Positions 22,201 through 32,177 of a stretch of DNA of 34,854 nucleotides are shown piece by piece. The first letter of the stretch is position 1, and each line of letters begins with the position of its first letter. Below the pieces are notes generated by a model, which worked only from the letters and a program-made list of their open reading frames with translations, was not told the origin of the DNA and did not search any database. The stretch comes from Glomus cerebriforme. Taxonomy: Eukaryota > Glomeromycota > Glomeromycetes > Glomerales > Glomeraceae. The position numbers and the translations under genes were made by a program. The stretch lies in the NCBI GenBank assembly GCA_003550305.1, contig QKYT01000335.1:56489-91342 (forward strand), written 5' to 3'.

Positions 22201-23440
22201 TGAATGTATTGTAAATGTATTAATACATCTTTGTTGTGACAATGACCATAATTTTATGGTAGTATCTGATGATCCACTTAATATTAATTTTCCATCGTCG
22301 CTTATTAATATTGCTCGAATATTATCTGTATGTCCTGATAATTTAGTAATCCTTTTACCAGATTTTGGATCCCATACTTTAATAACCTACATTAAAAATG
22401 ATTAAATAAGGGAAAAAAAAGGAAAAAACCAATAAATTTTAAAAAAATTTACCTTTTCAGGTGATCCAGATACGAGAACCGATCCTGATGGATTACATGC
22501 TAGTGCATATACCGAAGATTTAGGTGAATTTTCAGGTATCGTAACTAAATAAATAAAAATTAAAATTAAAATTAATTTTAAAATAACAATAACTTTTTCC
22601 TTAGAGTTGACATACCTATAGGTTGAAAATTTTTCTCAGAAAATCCTACAAAGTTACTACTACTTGGTGGTGGTCTACATTCTGTAACATCCCATAAAGC
22701 AATTTTTCTATCAAATCCTCCACTTGCTACCCATCCAGGTCCTGATGCATATGCTAATGCTTTAATATAATCTGTATGATATCCTATTGTATACGGCGCC
22801 GATGTTTTATGTGGATGCCATAATTTCATTGTTCTATCTGATGAACATGATATCACTAAGAGAAGGGAGAGAATTAATATCTTTAAAAATAAATAAAGGG
22901 AAAATATAAAAGCTTAAGTGAGAATATTTACATGTTTCGTTATTGTGACATAGTATTATGTCATTTACCCAATCTGTATGACTTTGAAATGATTGTCGAA
23001 ATGTTGATTTCGGTGTTGGTTGCTATAAAATTTTGTTTTTTAATATTAATTAATTAAATGTATGAAAAGAAATTTCTCTAATAGATACCTACCGAAATTA
23101 ATGCTTCTTCGTCAATTTCCCAATTTTTTTCATCATTAAATTTATGTAAAGGTACATCATCGTCATCATCATCGTTTCCTTTCTCATCACCACTTTTATC
23201 CTCTTTAACACCATTCAAATTATTATACTTTGGAGTAGTTTGTTCTCTTAAAGGCAAATGTAAATCCCATGAATTAATTACACCATCTCTTCCTGCACTA
23301 TATAATATTCCTCCCGGCCTACCGGAACTGCTAAGTGTAGTGGTATCTAACGCTAAACTGTTTATACCTAATAAATGACCGTGATCGTCTTTATTATGTG
23401 TTATTACGTAGCTTACTTTACGTTTTGCTGTCCTTCTCAT
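19243..23440 (-). CDS. WDR48: WDR48/Bun107 (UAF1)-like WD40 deubiquitinase regulator
   Basis: Thirteen exons: 23440-23093, 23022-22932, 22855-22616, 22544-22453, 22386-22042, 21968-21906, 21825-21322, 21258-21156, 21069-20949, 20872-19927, 19857-19489, 19412-19330 and 19264-19243. All are GT-AG and in phase, giving 1108 residues. Residues 1 to about 550 form a WD40 propeller ([74 protein letters not shown]). [20 protein letters not shown] and the C-terminal [12 protein letters not shown]...[15 protein letters not shown] are WDR48 SUMO-like-domain hallmarks. In animals and fission yeast the family binds and activates USP1/12/46-type deubiquitinases. Compared with human WDR48 (677 aa) it is long because of a Thr/Asn/Ser/Pro-rich insert with a His run in exon 10 (residues about 645-900) and an acidic loop in exon 1. 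It is divergently arranged with the telobox gene. Confidence 0.95.
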
Positions 23441-24238
23441 ATTAATTAAATTAGAGAGGAAAATGTCAATTTAACACAATCAAACATATATTATTTAATC
23501 TATTTAAAATTTTTTTTTCTTAATTTTGTAACTCGATAAATTAGGAGATACTTGTTTAGAATTTTATATTTGAAAAATTAAGTCGTAAACCTATTGATTT
23601 CTTTCAGTTATAAAGTTCTTATTCTTTATTAAATTAAATTAGATAATTGTATTTATTCGATGAGTTTACTATTAGAAATTAAAAAATAAAATTAATAATA
23701 TCGAAGAAAAATTGTAAAAGGGATAAAATCATTTAAGTTACTATAAAATAACTTTAAAAAGATATTGCGATTAACGAACTGAACTTGAAAAAAGCGAGAA
23801 AATTTGATCCAAAAAAAGATTTTTTTTTTTTTTTGTGTCAAAATGTTGTACTAACATAGTAACAAACTATTACGAAATTGTACAGTACAATTGTACAAAC
23901 TTATAAAGCACGTGAAAACAATTTCGGAAATTTCCGTAATTTTAAACCAATTAGAAACGTGACGTAATTCTTAGACTTGAGTTGGATAGATTATCTTTGG
24001 TAAAATCGTGAATGATTACTGTTATTTATTTAAACACGTTGTTTACAATTATTTTTATACATTTGTCAACATTTTCCAAGAAGTTTAACAACCGTACTTT
24101 CTTAATAATTTTTTTATTTGCAGTTCTTAACTCTTTTTTAGTGTAAGTTCAAAGTTACAAAATTTCGAAATAAACTGTTTTATATTTATTGCCTTACCTT
24201 GTTGACCTACTTTGCTTTTCTTTATTTACTAGACGAAC
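23441..24238. promoter_or_regulatory. Divergent promoter region with nested TTGTAC palindromes
   Basis: This 798-bp spacer separates the WDR48-like gene (minus) and the telobox gene (plus). Positions 23878-23898 hold three TTGTAC/GTACAA half-sites that form two overlapping palindromes (TTGTAC-A-GTACAA and GTACAATTGTAC). A CACGTG site lies near 23910. No further gene is visible. Confidence 0.4.
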
Positions 24239-24946
24239 ATGAGTAATAGACGAACGGGATCTACTAAAAACTTCTCAAGTTCATCTAGTTCGCGTTCAAG
24301 TTCTGCGAGTTCGACTAACTCCAATTTTGATGACCTATACAGAGACGCGTCACCTTTCAGCTTAACGACGACAGACTCATCGGATGATGATAATGGAACT
24401 GTGCCTGAAACCACGCCGACCACACCCACTAAACTCTCCCCATTCAAACCAAAAAAAGAGTTATCCCCGACATCGCAGATCTCACCCTCACTGTTCCCAC
24501 CACTTCAATTGTTACCTTCTGTAGTTATATCACAATCAATTCCACAATCACTTCCACAACCACTTCCACAACCACTTCCACAACCACTTCCACAATCAAT
24601 TCCACAATCAGTCCCACAACAACCAGAACCTCCAGCTTCTGACAATATACCTGAAGATTTTAATCATTTTCGTAAATTGAAAAAACGTATTTTCTGGACA
24701 CCTTTGGAATTAGAAGCTTTGGAAAATGGTATGAAAGAATTTGGTACTCAATGGGCTAGAATTTTAAGAATGTATGGTGGAAAACATGGTCCCTTAAGAA
24801 ACCGAAATGCTGTTCAGTTGAAGGATAAAGCAAGAAATGAGAAGCTAAGAAGAATCAAATCTAAACAAGATTTGGGTGTATTCTGTATGGCAACCGGTGG
24901 TGATGATATTACGGAAGATGAATTGGTGGACGATTTAAATCTTTAA
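24239..24946 (+). CDS. Telobox Myb/SANT DNA-binding protein
   Basis: Intronless, 235 residues. Residues about 1-60 are Ser/Thr-rich and acidic. Residues about 95-135 are Pro/Gln/Leu repeats (QPLPQPLP) coded by 12-nt repeats. A single Myb/SANT domain lies at about 150-205: KKRIFWTPLELEALENGMKE, FGTQWARIL, then AVQLKDKARNEKLRRIK. The V-x-LKDK-x-RN helix-3 motif is the telobox, known from TRF1/TRF2, Taz1 and Tbf1, where it reads TTAGGG-type DNA; here the usual Trp of KDKWRN is Ala. No TRF homology (dimerisation) domain is visible, so it is more like a short Tbf1/Teb1-type factor than a full shelterin TRF. It may act at telomeres or at promoters. The C-terminus is acidic (ITEDELVDDL). Confidence 0.85.
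   Translation: MSNRRTGSTKNFSSSSSSRSSSASSTNSNFDDLYRDASPFSLTTTDSSDDDNGTVPETTPTTPTKLSPFKPKKELSPTSQISPSLFPPLQLLPSVVISQSIPQSLPQPLPQPLPQPLPQSIPQSVPQQPEPPASDNIPEDFNHFRKLKKRIFWTPLELEALENGMKEFGTQWARILRMYGGKHGPLRNRNAVQLKDKARNEKLRRIKSKQDLGVFCMATGGDDITEDELVDDLNL
24530..24620 (+). repeat. 12-nt coding repeats (Pro-Gln-x-Leu/Ile)
   Basis: About seven units close to CCACAACCACTT inside the telobox gene encode QPLP/QSIP repeats. The four central units are almost identical, so the number is likely to vary between strains. Confidence 0.8.
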
Positions 24947-27353
24947 ATCTTTTTTTTTACTTACGTGAAATCATGTTGGGGATCGAATATTGGTTTCTTT
25001 TTTTTAAAAAACTTGTATTTTTTTTTTATAAATTCTAAATTTTTTTTTTTTTTGTCTTTACTAGGCAATTTTTTTTATAGGACAGTTTGTGCTACTATAA
25101 ATTTTTTTTTTGTTTTTTTTTAGTTGGAATTAGAACATAGCATATTCGTGTTAAAATATAACATGTTTCAAACAATTCAAATATGATCAATTAAAAAATT
25201 ATCTTTTCTAACTTTTTCGAGTGTTTCATTAAATTTATTCAAATTGTGAATTGATTAAGTTCGAAACCATACAATGAATTTACAATTTAGTCACGATTTT
25301 TAATAAATTTAGTCTCGATAAAAGTCAATCTTTATTAGAAAAAATTAACATTAATAAAATTCGCTATGCGCTAATCTCTCACCTGATTATTTAATATCTA
25401 TGTATTTAATTAGTAACCTTTTGAAGGTAAGAATTTTTATGTACCTTTGTATTATTAACACAAGAAATTTCTAATATTGAATTTAAACTTTCATTATTAG
25501 ATGTCTATAGAAGGAATTCCCGTTATAGTTGTCTTCGACTGATTTAATATTTCACGTATGCATGAAAAGGGTACATATATGATGATGCATATGATACATA
25601 AGTATACTGATCTTTAATAACTTTCGCATTAATTCTTGAATATTTAATCTTTTGAATTTATTGGAGAAGTTGTTTCCGTTTGATCCTATGGATGTATGTC
25701 ATGAAATCAATTAAATGTTGGTTAAGATGAGATTATGATGATATAATGAATAATCCTACGTGAATTTATAACTAGGATTATATTCTTTTTTTTTCAAATG
25801 AAATATTTATAAGTGGTCACAGGTATTTATAATAAATTAAATTAATCTGATTGATTTCATTATTTTAGAAAATTATTCCTATTCCTAACATGAATTTTTT
25901 TAAAAGTAGTGATGCACCATATTTTATCAAGAAAATTCGTACAGAAAATGTTATAGTTGAAGCCATTGTGATTAAGGAATTACTTATGAGCAATTCTTGA
26001 TTAACTAAGACAACAATTACTTCTCACCATCGTCATCGTTATCACCATTAGAATAATATCATACCAAGAAATGGGAGGCTGTACTAAACATCAAAATCCA
26101 ACTTATGTTACTTTTTTAAAGAAAATGTTCGTTAATAAATTTATCAATTTAGATCAAATCAATCTGAGAATTCTAATCGAAGTTAAAATCTGATAACCAT
26201 AAAGTAATTTTGAAATAGAGAACGTTGTGATATTCATATTATAATACTATTGACTATTGTAGATGAGTATCGTTTATTTTAGAAAAGAAAATTGTTTAGA
26301 AAATTCGCTGGCGATAAAGTGGGTTTCTTATTAGATAGTTGCACTGATAACTTGAAATGCCATGAGAAATTGAGAATTATAATGATGCAGATTATCGGAA
26401 GGCTAAAGTTCTCAAAATACGAAATCTACTATCACTTTAACGAAATTGGTGAAATATTAAATATATAATACAGTTAAAAAAAAGATTGCGGATGGAAACA
26501 GCAATATATTGTGATACTTGTGATGCATATTCTGTATACAGAATGTGTTTCACATTTTTATTTTTGCAACAAATACAAAATATGATTGGACAGGAATTTC
26601 TCGGCATCATTGATACTTGTGTTCACCAGCCCATTTCAAAAAACTAATTATGGTAATCTTCAAAGTCTATTTTTTTTTTTTAAAAAAAAAAAAAGATTAT
26701 TAACCGTCTTTGTTAAGTTAAAAAAAATGGTATAGGCAAAACTGGTATAGTTTAAATATAGCGCTGCTCCTCTTCTTTTTTTGAATATTTATCGTTATAC
26801 TAATATTACTCTGACTAATTAATCATAACATAATACTTTATAAATATATATATATTTCTTTTTATCTTTTTTTTCTTTTAAAAAAAAAAGATATTAGACA
26901 TTCAACAACAGACTGACTGGGTCGAAGACAGCTATAATGTCCTCAACCAGATGAGATATTCATGTTATCCTACACTATTCCTTTAAAATGCAAAGTACTA
27001 CTTTACAAATTCTTCTTTAATAGGGAATGTTTTTTATACCAATTTAGTAACAAAACGTATCTGATACTAGCATGTAATTTTTTTAAGATTAACATTGCAG
27101 CTTATTGTAAATTTACTAAACATGGGAATTATACCTCGTATAAGATAATCAAAATAAAATCAACTTTAACTTTTATATATAAATGTTTTGACATAGCAGC
27201 AAAAAGTGCAATTATGGATGTTACAAGAATTCGAAAAAACGTATAAATATATGTTATATATTCCATTCTAGAATAAAATAATCATTTTAAAATTTGAAGT
27301 TTCTAAAACACTAACACTATCCATTATTATCATTTATACTACTTAATTTATCG
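24947..27353. other. Long gene-poor spacer
   Basis: 2.4 kb with T-runs just after the telobox gene. One exon-like open frame without ATG lies at 26283-26468 (plus), beginning right after an AG and reading AGDKVGFLLDS and IIGRLKFSKYEIYYHFNEIG to a TAA; I cannot place it in a family. I see no complete gene, RNA gene or element. Confidence 0.4.
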
Positions 27354-27830
27354 ATGGATCAAACTGGAAATAACTTCGCCCTTTTGCAAATTCATATAAT
27401 AACAATGAACAAACCATTCAACATCAACTAATAACGTAGGAATGTTTAATACATTCATTAATACTTCCTCAAAACAGGACCCCGATAACTGTATACATTT
27501 TTTCAGGCCGGAATTACGGTAATGTCAGTCAGTTGCTAAAATAAGTAATAAATTTCTGGCTACCTTTTTATATATTTCGGGGTCCTCTCAAAACGCTACA
27601 TTTGAATTTTATTACATATACCGAATTATGCCCGTCAGAAAACGTGCGACTCTTGAATAATGGCATTAATCTATCTCACATTCCTAATTATCAAGTTCCA
27701 AACCATTATTATATACAACCTTACAACCTTGTTGATCATCAACAAAATAATATTCGTTCGATGCTTCAAACGGAACTACAGTACTACTGATGACATGCAA
27801 GATATTGGATATGATGCCTCAGCAGTTTTA
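27354..27830 (+). pseudogene. Broken paralogue of the 28899-29402 gene
   Basis: Starts ATG-GATCAAACTGG like its intact sister (MDQTGNNF against MDQTENNF), then loses the frame within about 25 codons and reaches a stop. After a 111-bp insertion the homology resumes (TYTELCPSENVRLLNNGINL against TYTELHPLENARLLNNRINL), but the segment FPLPNDTRIYHV is missing and the C-terminus is out of frame (the sister's MQDMGFQNF region is recognisable at about 27793-27815). The two lie in tandem, 1.5 kb apart, on the same strand. Confidence 0.8.
27476..27586. mobile_element. 111-bp hAT-type MITE with 8-bp target duplication
   Basis: Perfect 10-bp terminal inverted repeats AGGACCCCGA (27476-27485) and TCGGGGTCCT (27577-27586) enclose 91 bp without coding potential. 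It is flanked by the direct repeat CTCAAAAC at 27468-27475 and 27587-27594. The intact paralogue has a single CTCAAAAC at the matching place (29053-29060), which is the empty site. An 8-bp duplication is typical of hAT transposases. It is non-autonomous; no full-length source copy lies in the window. Confidence 0.85.
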
Positions 27831-28832
27831 TTTTATCATAATCAAATGATTTTTGATCAATTAAAATCTCTTACATTTGTTATCACTCTCGGTAAAATAT
27901 ATTTGATTTTTATTCTTTCCTATTTTTTCATTTTGCTTGAATTTTAGAGTTACAGCTTTATCTTTTATAGTTTGACAATTATGTGTTTTTATTCTTGTAT
28001 CATTACAATGTATAATTATTTTTTTAATTCTCTTCTTAGAAAGTATTATACATTTACAAACTGTTTCGTTCGGTTAAAAGCTAATTTTGATATATGATCG
28101 TAAATTAAATAATTATTGCCATTTATAAATAAAGATTATTTATTTTTTAAGTTTAAAAGAAAGGTACATGCGTAGGATATGAAATAATTGATGATAAAAA
28201 ATACGATATTTGATCATTTTGTCCAAATTATTGTTAAAGTATCACCAAAGAAAAAAAAGTTACTTAAAAGACTAATCATTTGTTGGGAGCTATTGTCTGT
28301 TCCGGATTTTCTGAAACAGGACAAATTTTCGTATGATAGGAATTATAAGTTAACATTTAATAGATTAATAGATTTACATCCGCAGTAATTGTGCATTGAT
28401 TTCCCCTGTGCCATCTATAGTTCCTCATGATATCATCAAAAAAAAACGTAACAAATAATTGTCAAATGGTAGGATAATGCGGCGACCAAAATCACCAAAT
28501 AGGAATTAACGCTATTAAATACTATTTGGCTGTGTTTTTTGTGACACAAACTTTGATCAAATATAGTTATTTTGAAAGGACAAAATTGTATCTTATCAAA
28601 GATATTCTGGTATTAGTAATTCACTGGTGAAAAAAAAGGTGTACCTTTTTCAATGAAAAAATTAACCAGTCATTTCAGTTATCTCGTTATTTCATTATTA
28701 ACTGAAAAAAGGAAATAAACAAAATAAACAAACTAAAAGGGATACAAATATTTGATACAAATGATCTCCAATATTAATTTTTTATTGTATATATAGACGA
28801 AAAACGCGACTTTGTTTTCTTCAAAAACTTTT
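27831..28832. other. Spacer between the pseudogene and its intact paralogue
   Basis: Contains a short open frame at 28188-28388 with no recognisable homology, which I do not call. Otherwise AT-rich non-coding sequence. Confidence 0.4.
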
Positions 28833-28868
28833 TATAAATAAAATTCCCAAACATTTATATATATATAC
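28833..28868 (+). promoter_or_regulatory. TATA-like elements of the 28899 gene
   Basis: TATAAATA at 28833-28840 and a TATATATATA run at about 28857-28867, 59-66 and 32-42 nt before the ATG. Confidence 0.4.
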
Positions 28869-28898
28869 GATACTACACAAGGTTATTCTAACTTACCA

Positions 28899-29402
28899 AT
28901 GGATCAAACTGAAAATAACTTTGGTTCTCTACAAAATCAGTATAATACCAATGAACGCAACTTTCAACATTCTTCAATTAACAATGTAAGAATGTCTAAT
29001 ATGAATAATACGAATCTAGACACCTTGCACATTAATACTATGACTCCCGCGCCTCAAAACGTTACATTTGAATTTTACTTTCCTTTACCAAACGATACAC
29101 GTATCTATCATGTTACATATACTGAATTACATCCATTAGAAAATGCGCGACTCTTGAATAACAGAATTAATTTATCTCACATTCCTGATCATAATATACA
29201 ATCTTCAATCCAACAGCAGATTCAACAACAACTCCAGCAACCTGTTGTTTATCACCAAAATTCTATTCAACAACAATCCTTCGATACTATGAGTACTCAA
29301 TCCAATTCTCAAGTATATATGGATAATAATACTTATAATACGTCAACAAACGGAACTATTCCTGGCAATATGCAAGATATGGGATTTCAGAATTTTCCCT
29401 AA
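28899..29402 (+). CDS. Small Asn/Gln-rich protein, 167 aa, unknown function
   Basis: Intronless. No signal peptide or membrane span. Residues 1-50 are Asn-rich. Residues about 55-100 form the only conserved-looking block (NVTFEFYFPLPNDTRIYHVT, then TELHPLENARLLNNRINLS), which is also the part best kept in the pseudogene at 27354, so it is probably the functional core. Residues about 100-125 are Gln-rich (SSIQQQIQQQLQQP), and the tail is Ser/Thr/Asn-rich. The shape (short core plus Q/N-rich flanks) could suit a transcription-related or RNA-granule protein, but I do not recognise the family. TATA-like elements lie upstream, and AATAAA occurs at about 29762. Confidence 0.65.
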   Translation: MDQTENNFGSLQNQYNTNERNFQHSSINNVRMSNMNNTNLDTLHINTMTPAPQNVTFEFYFPLPNDTRIYHVTYTELHPLENARLLNNRINLSHIPDHNIQSSIQQQIQQQLQQPVVYHQNSIQQQSFDTMSTQSNSQVYMDNNTYNTSTNGTIPGNMQDMGFQNFP

Positions 29403-29813
29403 AGATCAAGGTCGATTAATCAATTATTGCAAATGTATTTTTTTCATTCTTTCATTTTATGCTTGAATTTTACTTTTACTTTTTAAAGTTCGACTATAAA
29501 TTTTGATTATATAGTATCATTATTAATTTTATTAATTAGGAATATTCTTTTTAAAAATGAAGTACATTATATCCTTTTTAACGTAATTTGGTTCTTGTCT
29601 CTTTTTTTCTATAATATTTTTTTTATAAGTAGAGGTTGAAAAAATTTAGCAGAACAAATGTTTAACAAAAAAACGAGCTAAGTGTAAAAGCCGTAACTTT
29701 AAATTTTCCTCTTGTTTAAATTTATTTATTTTATTTTGTTAATTTATTTATTTTTATATGAAATAAAGTTCAATTTTTTAAATTTATATACTGCGCATAA
29801 TATATTATCCCAA

Positions 29814-29845
<32 letters not shown>

Positions 29846-31626
29846 CGATTGCTAGCGTTAAAGGCACTTCAATTTATAGGGCTTTCTAAAACTTTATTTG
29901 ACTTAAGTCATTTTTACACTTTCCTGAATTTATAAAATTTGTTAATATTTTTAGCAGCAATATAAGAATAAAATTAAATTTACGCATATTATCAATCTTA
30001 TATTCGGAATTTTTTATTTATTTAGAATCGGAAAGCGCTTGTGTTACAAATTTCCTTTATAACCGTTTTATTCGGCGTTTCACGGGCCGGGTTTTTTGAC
30101 TTCTTACTATAAGAATTAATTGTGACACCAAAAATATAGCATTAAAATTCGTTGTCACAACGTCTATTATGAGGATTTGTAATCCGATATAGAGATAGGA
30201 TGAAATAACTTATCTAAAATTTAAATCATTCATTAAGTAAATGAATTACAGCAAAAAAAAAAAAAAAATAAATAAAATAAAAAAAAAATAAAAAAGATGC
30301 ATTAACTACTTGACCGTTCGGAATAAACTTTTAACAATTGTTAACGCTATTACTATCATTGATAAATAATTATACACAATACATAAATCAATTTATTTCA
30401 AAAAAAAAAAAAAATAAACTGTGGCGCAAGATTATTAAAGTTTAAAATTTTCTTATATTTGATTCACAAGCAAGTTCACCTTTAAACAGCTTTCTTCAAA
30501 TTTAACAATTTCTTTCAAATTTAATAAATAAAAAAGGTATCATGAATATATTGATATAAATGGTATTTGTATATAAACGGTGTACAAAAATGCATGCAAA
30601 AAAAGAAACCAGCGATTTAGAAAGAAAATTACATGTTAAAAAGGTAATTATTTTTTTTAAAAATATAAAAAAAAGAAGTCTACCGATCATGGGATTATCA
30701 AATTATTTGGCATCTCAGTTGTATTGTCACGAAGTGAAACGTTGCAGGTAAAGGATTAGTCATTATTGAAATAATTAGCTTGGCATGTCATTCCAGGTGT
30801 AGCACAAATATTAAAAATAAAGAACTACCAGTATTACCGTAAGCTTTAAGATTTAAGAACAAGGCTGACAGTATGCGTGATACGTAAAAATAGTTCATAT
30901 TTTACGCGTCACGCGAATTTATTGAACACAAAATCCGCAATGAGAACGATTGCGATGTCCAAATGCCACTTGTGACTAATATTTATATAATATTTTGTAA
31001 ATGGAAAAAAAAAAAAATTGAGTGAAGATAGATATTCCAAAAAGATTACGAATATGTGTATATATTACGTACGAATTTCACAATTTCATCATGACAAGTG
31101 TTTGTCCATATAAGATTTTATTCTAACGGCGCGACCAGAGAAATTTCTGGAAAAGTATCAATATTACAAAACACAGATGGAAAAATGATGAAATCATTTT
31201 CAGAGTTCAATTATTGTGATGATGAGGGTATATCTTTACAAAAGATCAAATTCTTATCGAATTTCAATTAATATTAAATTTATAATGAAGTTGTCCTAAT
31301 AAAATCTTTTTTATTTTATTATGAAAATCATTTATGATTATATAATAATGGCGATGAGGCATGATTTCAAGATATCTTAGAAATTAACAATAAATCAATA
31401 AAGTGAAAAATATCTTTGAGTAATCAAAATTTTTTTACCGCATCATCTTAAATATATAATTTTTAATCTCCAATTTACATTTAAATTAGTTTTATGATAA
31501 ATAAAAATTTTGGGCGGCTAATTAGAAAAATCCGAATTTTTCAACGTTGCGAACATTAAAAAATAATAAATAAATAATAAATAAATTAATGACAAAATAG
31601 TATACATTCGTTCAAATCATTAACTT
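29403..31626. other. Gene-poor spacer
   Basis: Contains a TAA microsatellite (29815-29845), A-runs near 30251-30292 and 30400-30414, and a 63-codon open frame at 30560-30751 that I do not support as a gene. No RNA gene or element recognised. Confidence 0.4.
29815..29845. repeat. (TAA)n microsatellite
   Basis: About ten uninterrupted TAA units. Confidence 0.95.
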
Positions 31627-31775
31627 AAGTCTGATAAACTTCTCGTCGTATTCGTAATATTATTCTTATTCTAGTTCTTTCATCGACTTCTATTTATTCC
31701 TCTCCACATGATACTGTACAATTGAACATGAAAATAACATTGCGTTTATCGGATTGAGATAAGATAATAAAAATA
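31627..31775 (+). pseudogene. Internally deleted relic of the secreted gene at 8253
   Basis: 31627-31735 aligns with the first 35 codons of the secreted gene at 8253 (shared ATTATTCTTATTCT, TTATTCC, CCACATGATAC and CAATTGAACATGA). The start ATG has become AAG and one base is lost in TTCGTTAAT. About 20 nt further on, GGATTGAG...AGATAATAAAAAT (31751-31773) matches the 3' flank of the same gene at 9133-9158, so the middle of the gene has been deleted. It lies about 400 nt from convergent BTB-TLDc copy D, as the intact gene lies about 890 nt from copy C. Confidence 0.7.
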
Positions 31776-32177
31776 TTTGAGAAAGCACAAGATGAAATGA
31801 AAAATTGATTTCTTTAGCAAAAGAATTAAAGAGTTAATATGAAAATTGCTCAAAAACTTTTGTAATTCTGCATAAATAATATACAAGTCAAATTTAGGAT
31901 ATGGCACAGAAAATACAAATAAATGTAATAATTCTTTTTAATTACACTCATAATTTATATCAAATATTATTATAAAAAAATGAATGAATGAAAAAATAAC
32001 TTACCCATTTTATATAAGGTTCGAACAATTTATTGATAAATACACTAAATACACTATATTATTTTCCTACTTATAATTAATATTTATTATTATAACTTTA
32101 GTGTCGCGAAAGTGCCGCGAATAATATTTTAATATAAAGTTTTTTATCAAATATGATGTTAGCTAAACAACCTAACA
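31776..32177. other. Spacer between the relic and copy D
   Basis: AT-rich; includes a TTTATTGATAAATA stretch shared with the 3' flanks of copies C and E. No gene. Confidence 0.4.

Noticed and set aside
24229..24447. 72-codon minus-strand frame opposite the telobox gene
   Set aside because: Antisense of the Ser/Thr-rich N-terminus; no independent evidence.
26962..27246. 94-codon plus-strand frame
   Set aside because: Lys/Phe/Ile/Asn-rich composition expected of AT-rich spacer, no domain and no promoter features.
30502..30751. Overlapping 62-63-codon frames on both strands
   Set aside because: Short and mutually overlapping, with no recognisable motif; one part (KKETSDLERKLHVKK) looks protein-like but is too short to support.
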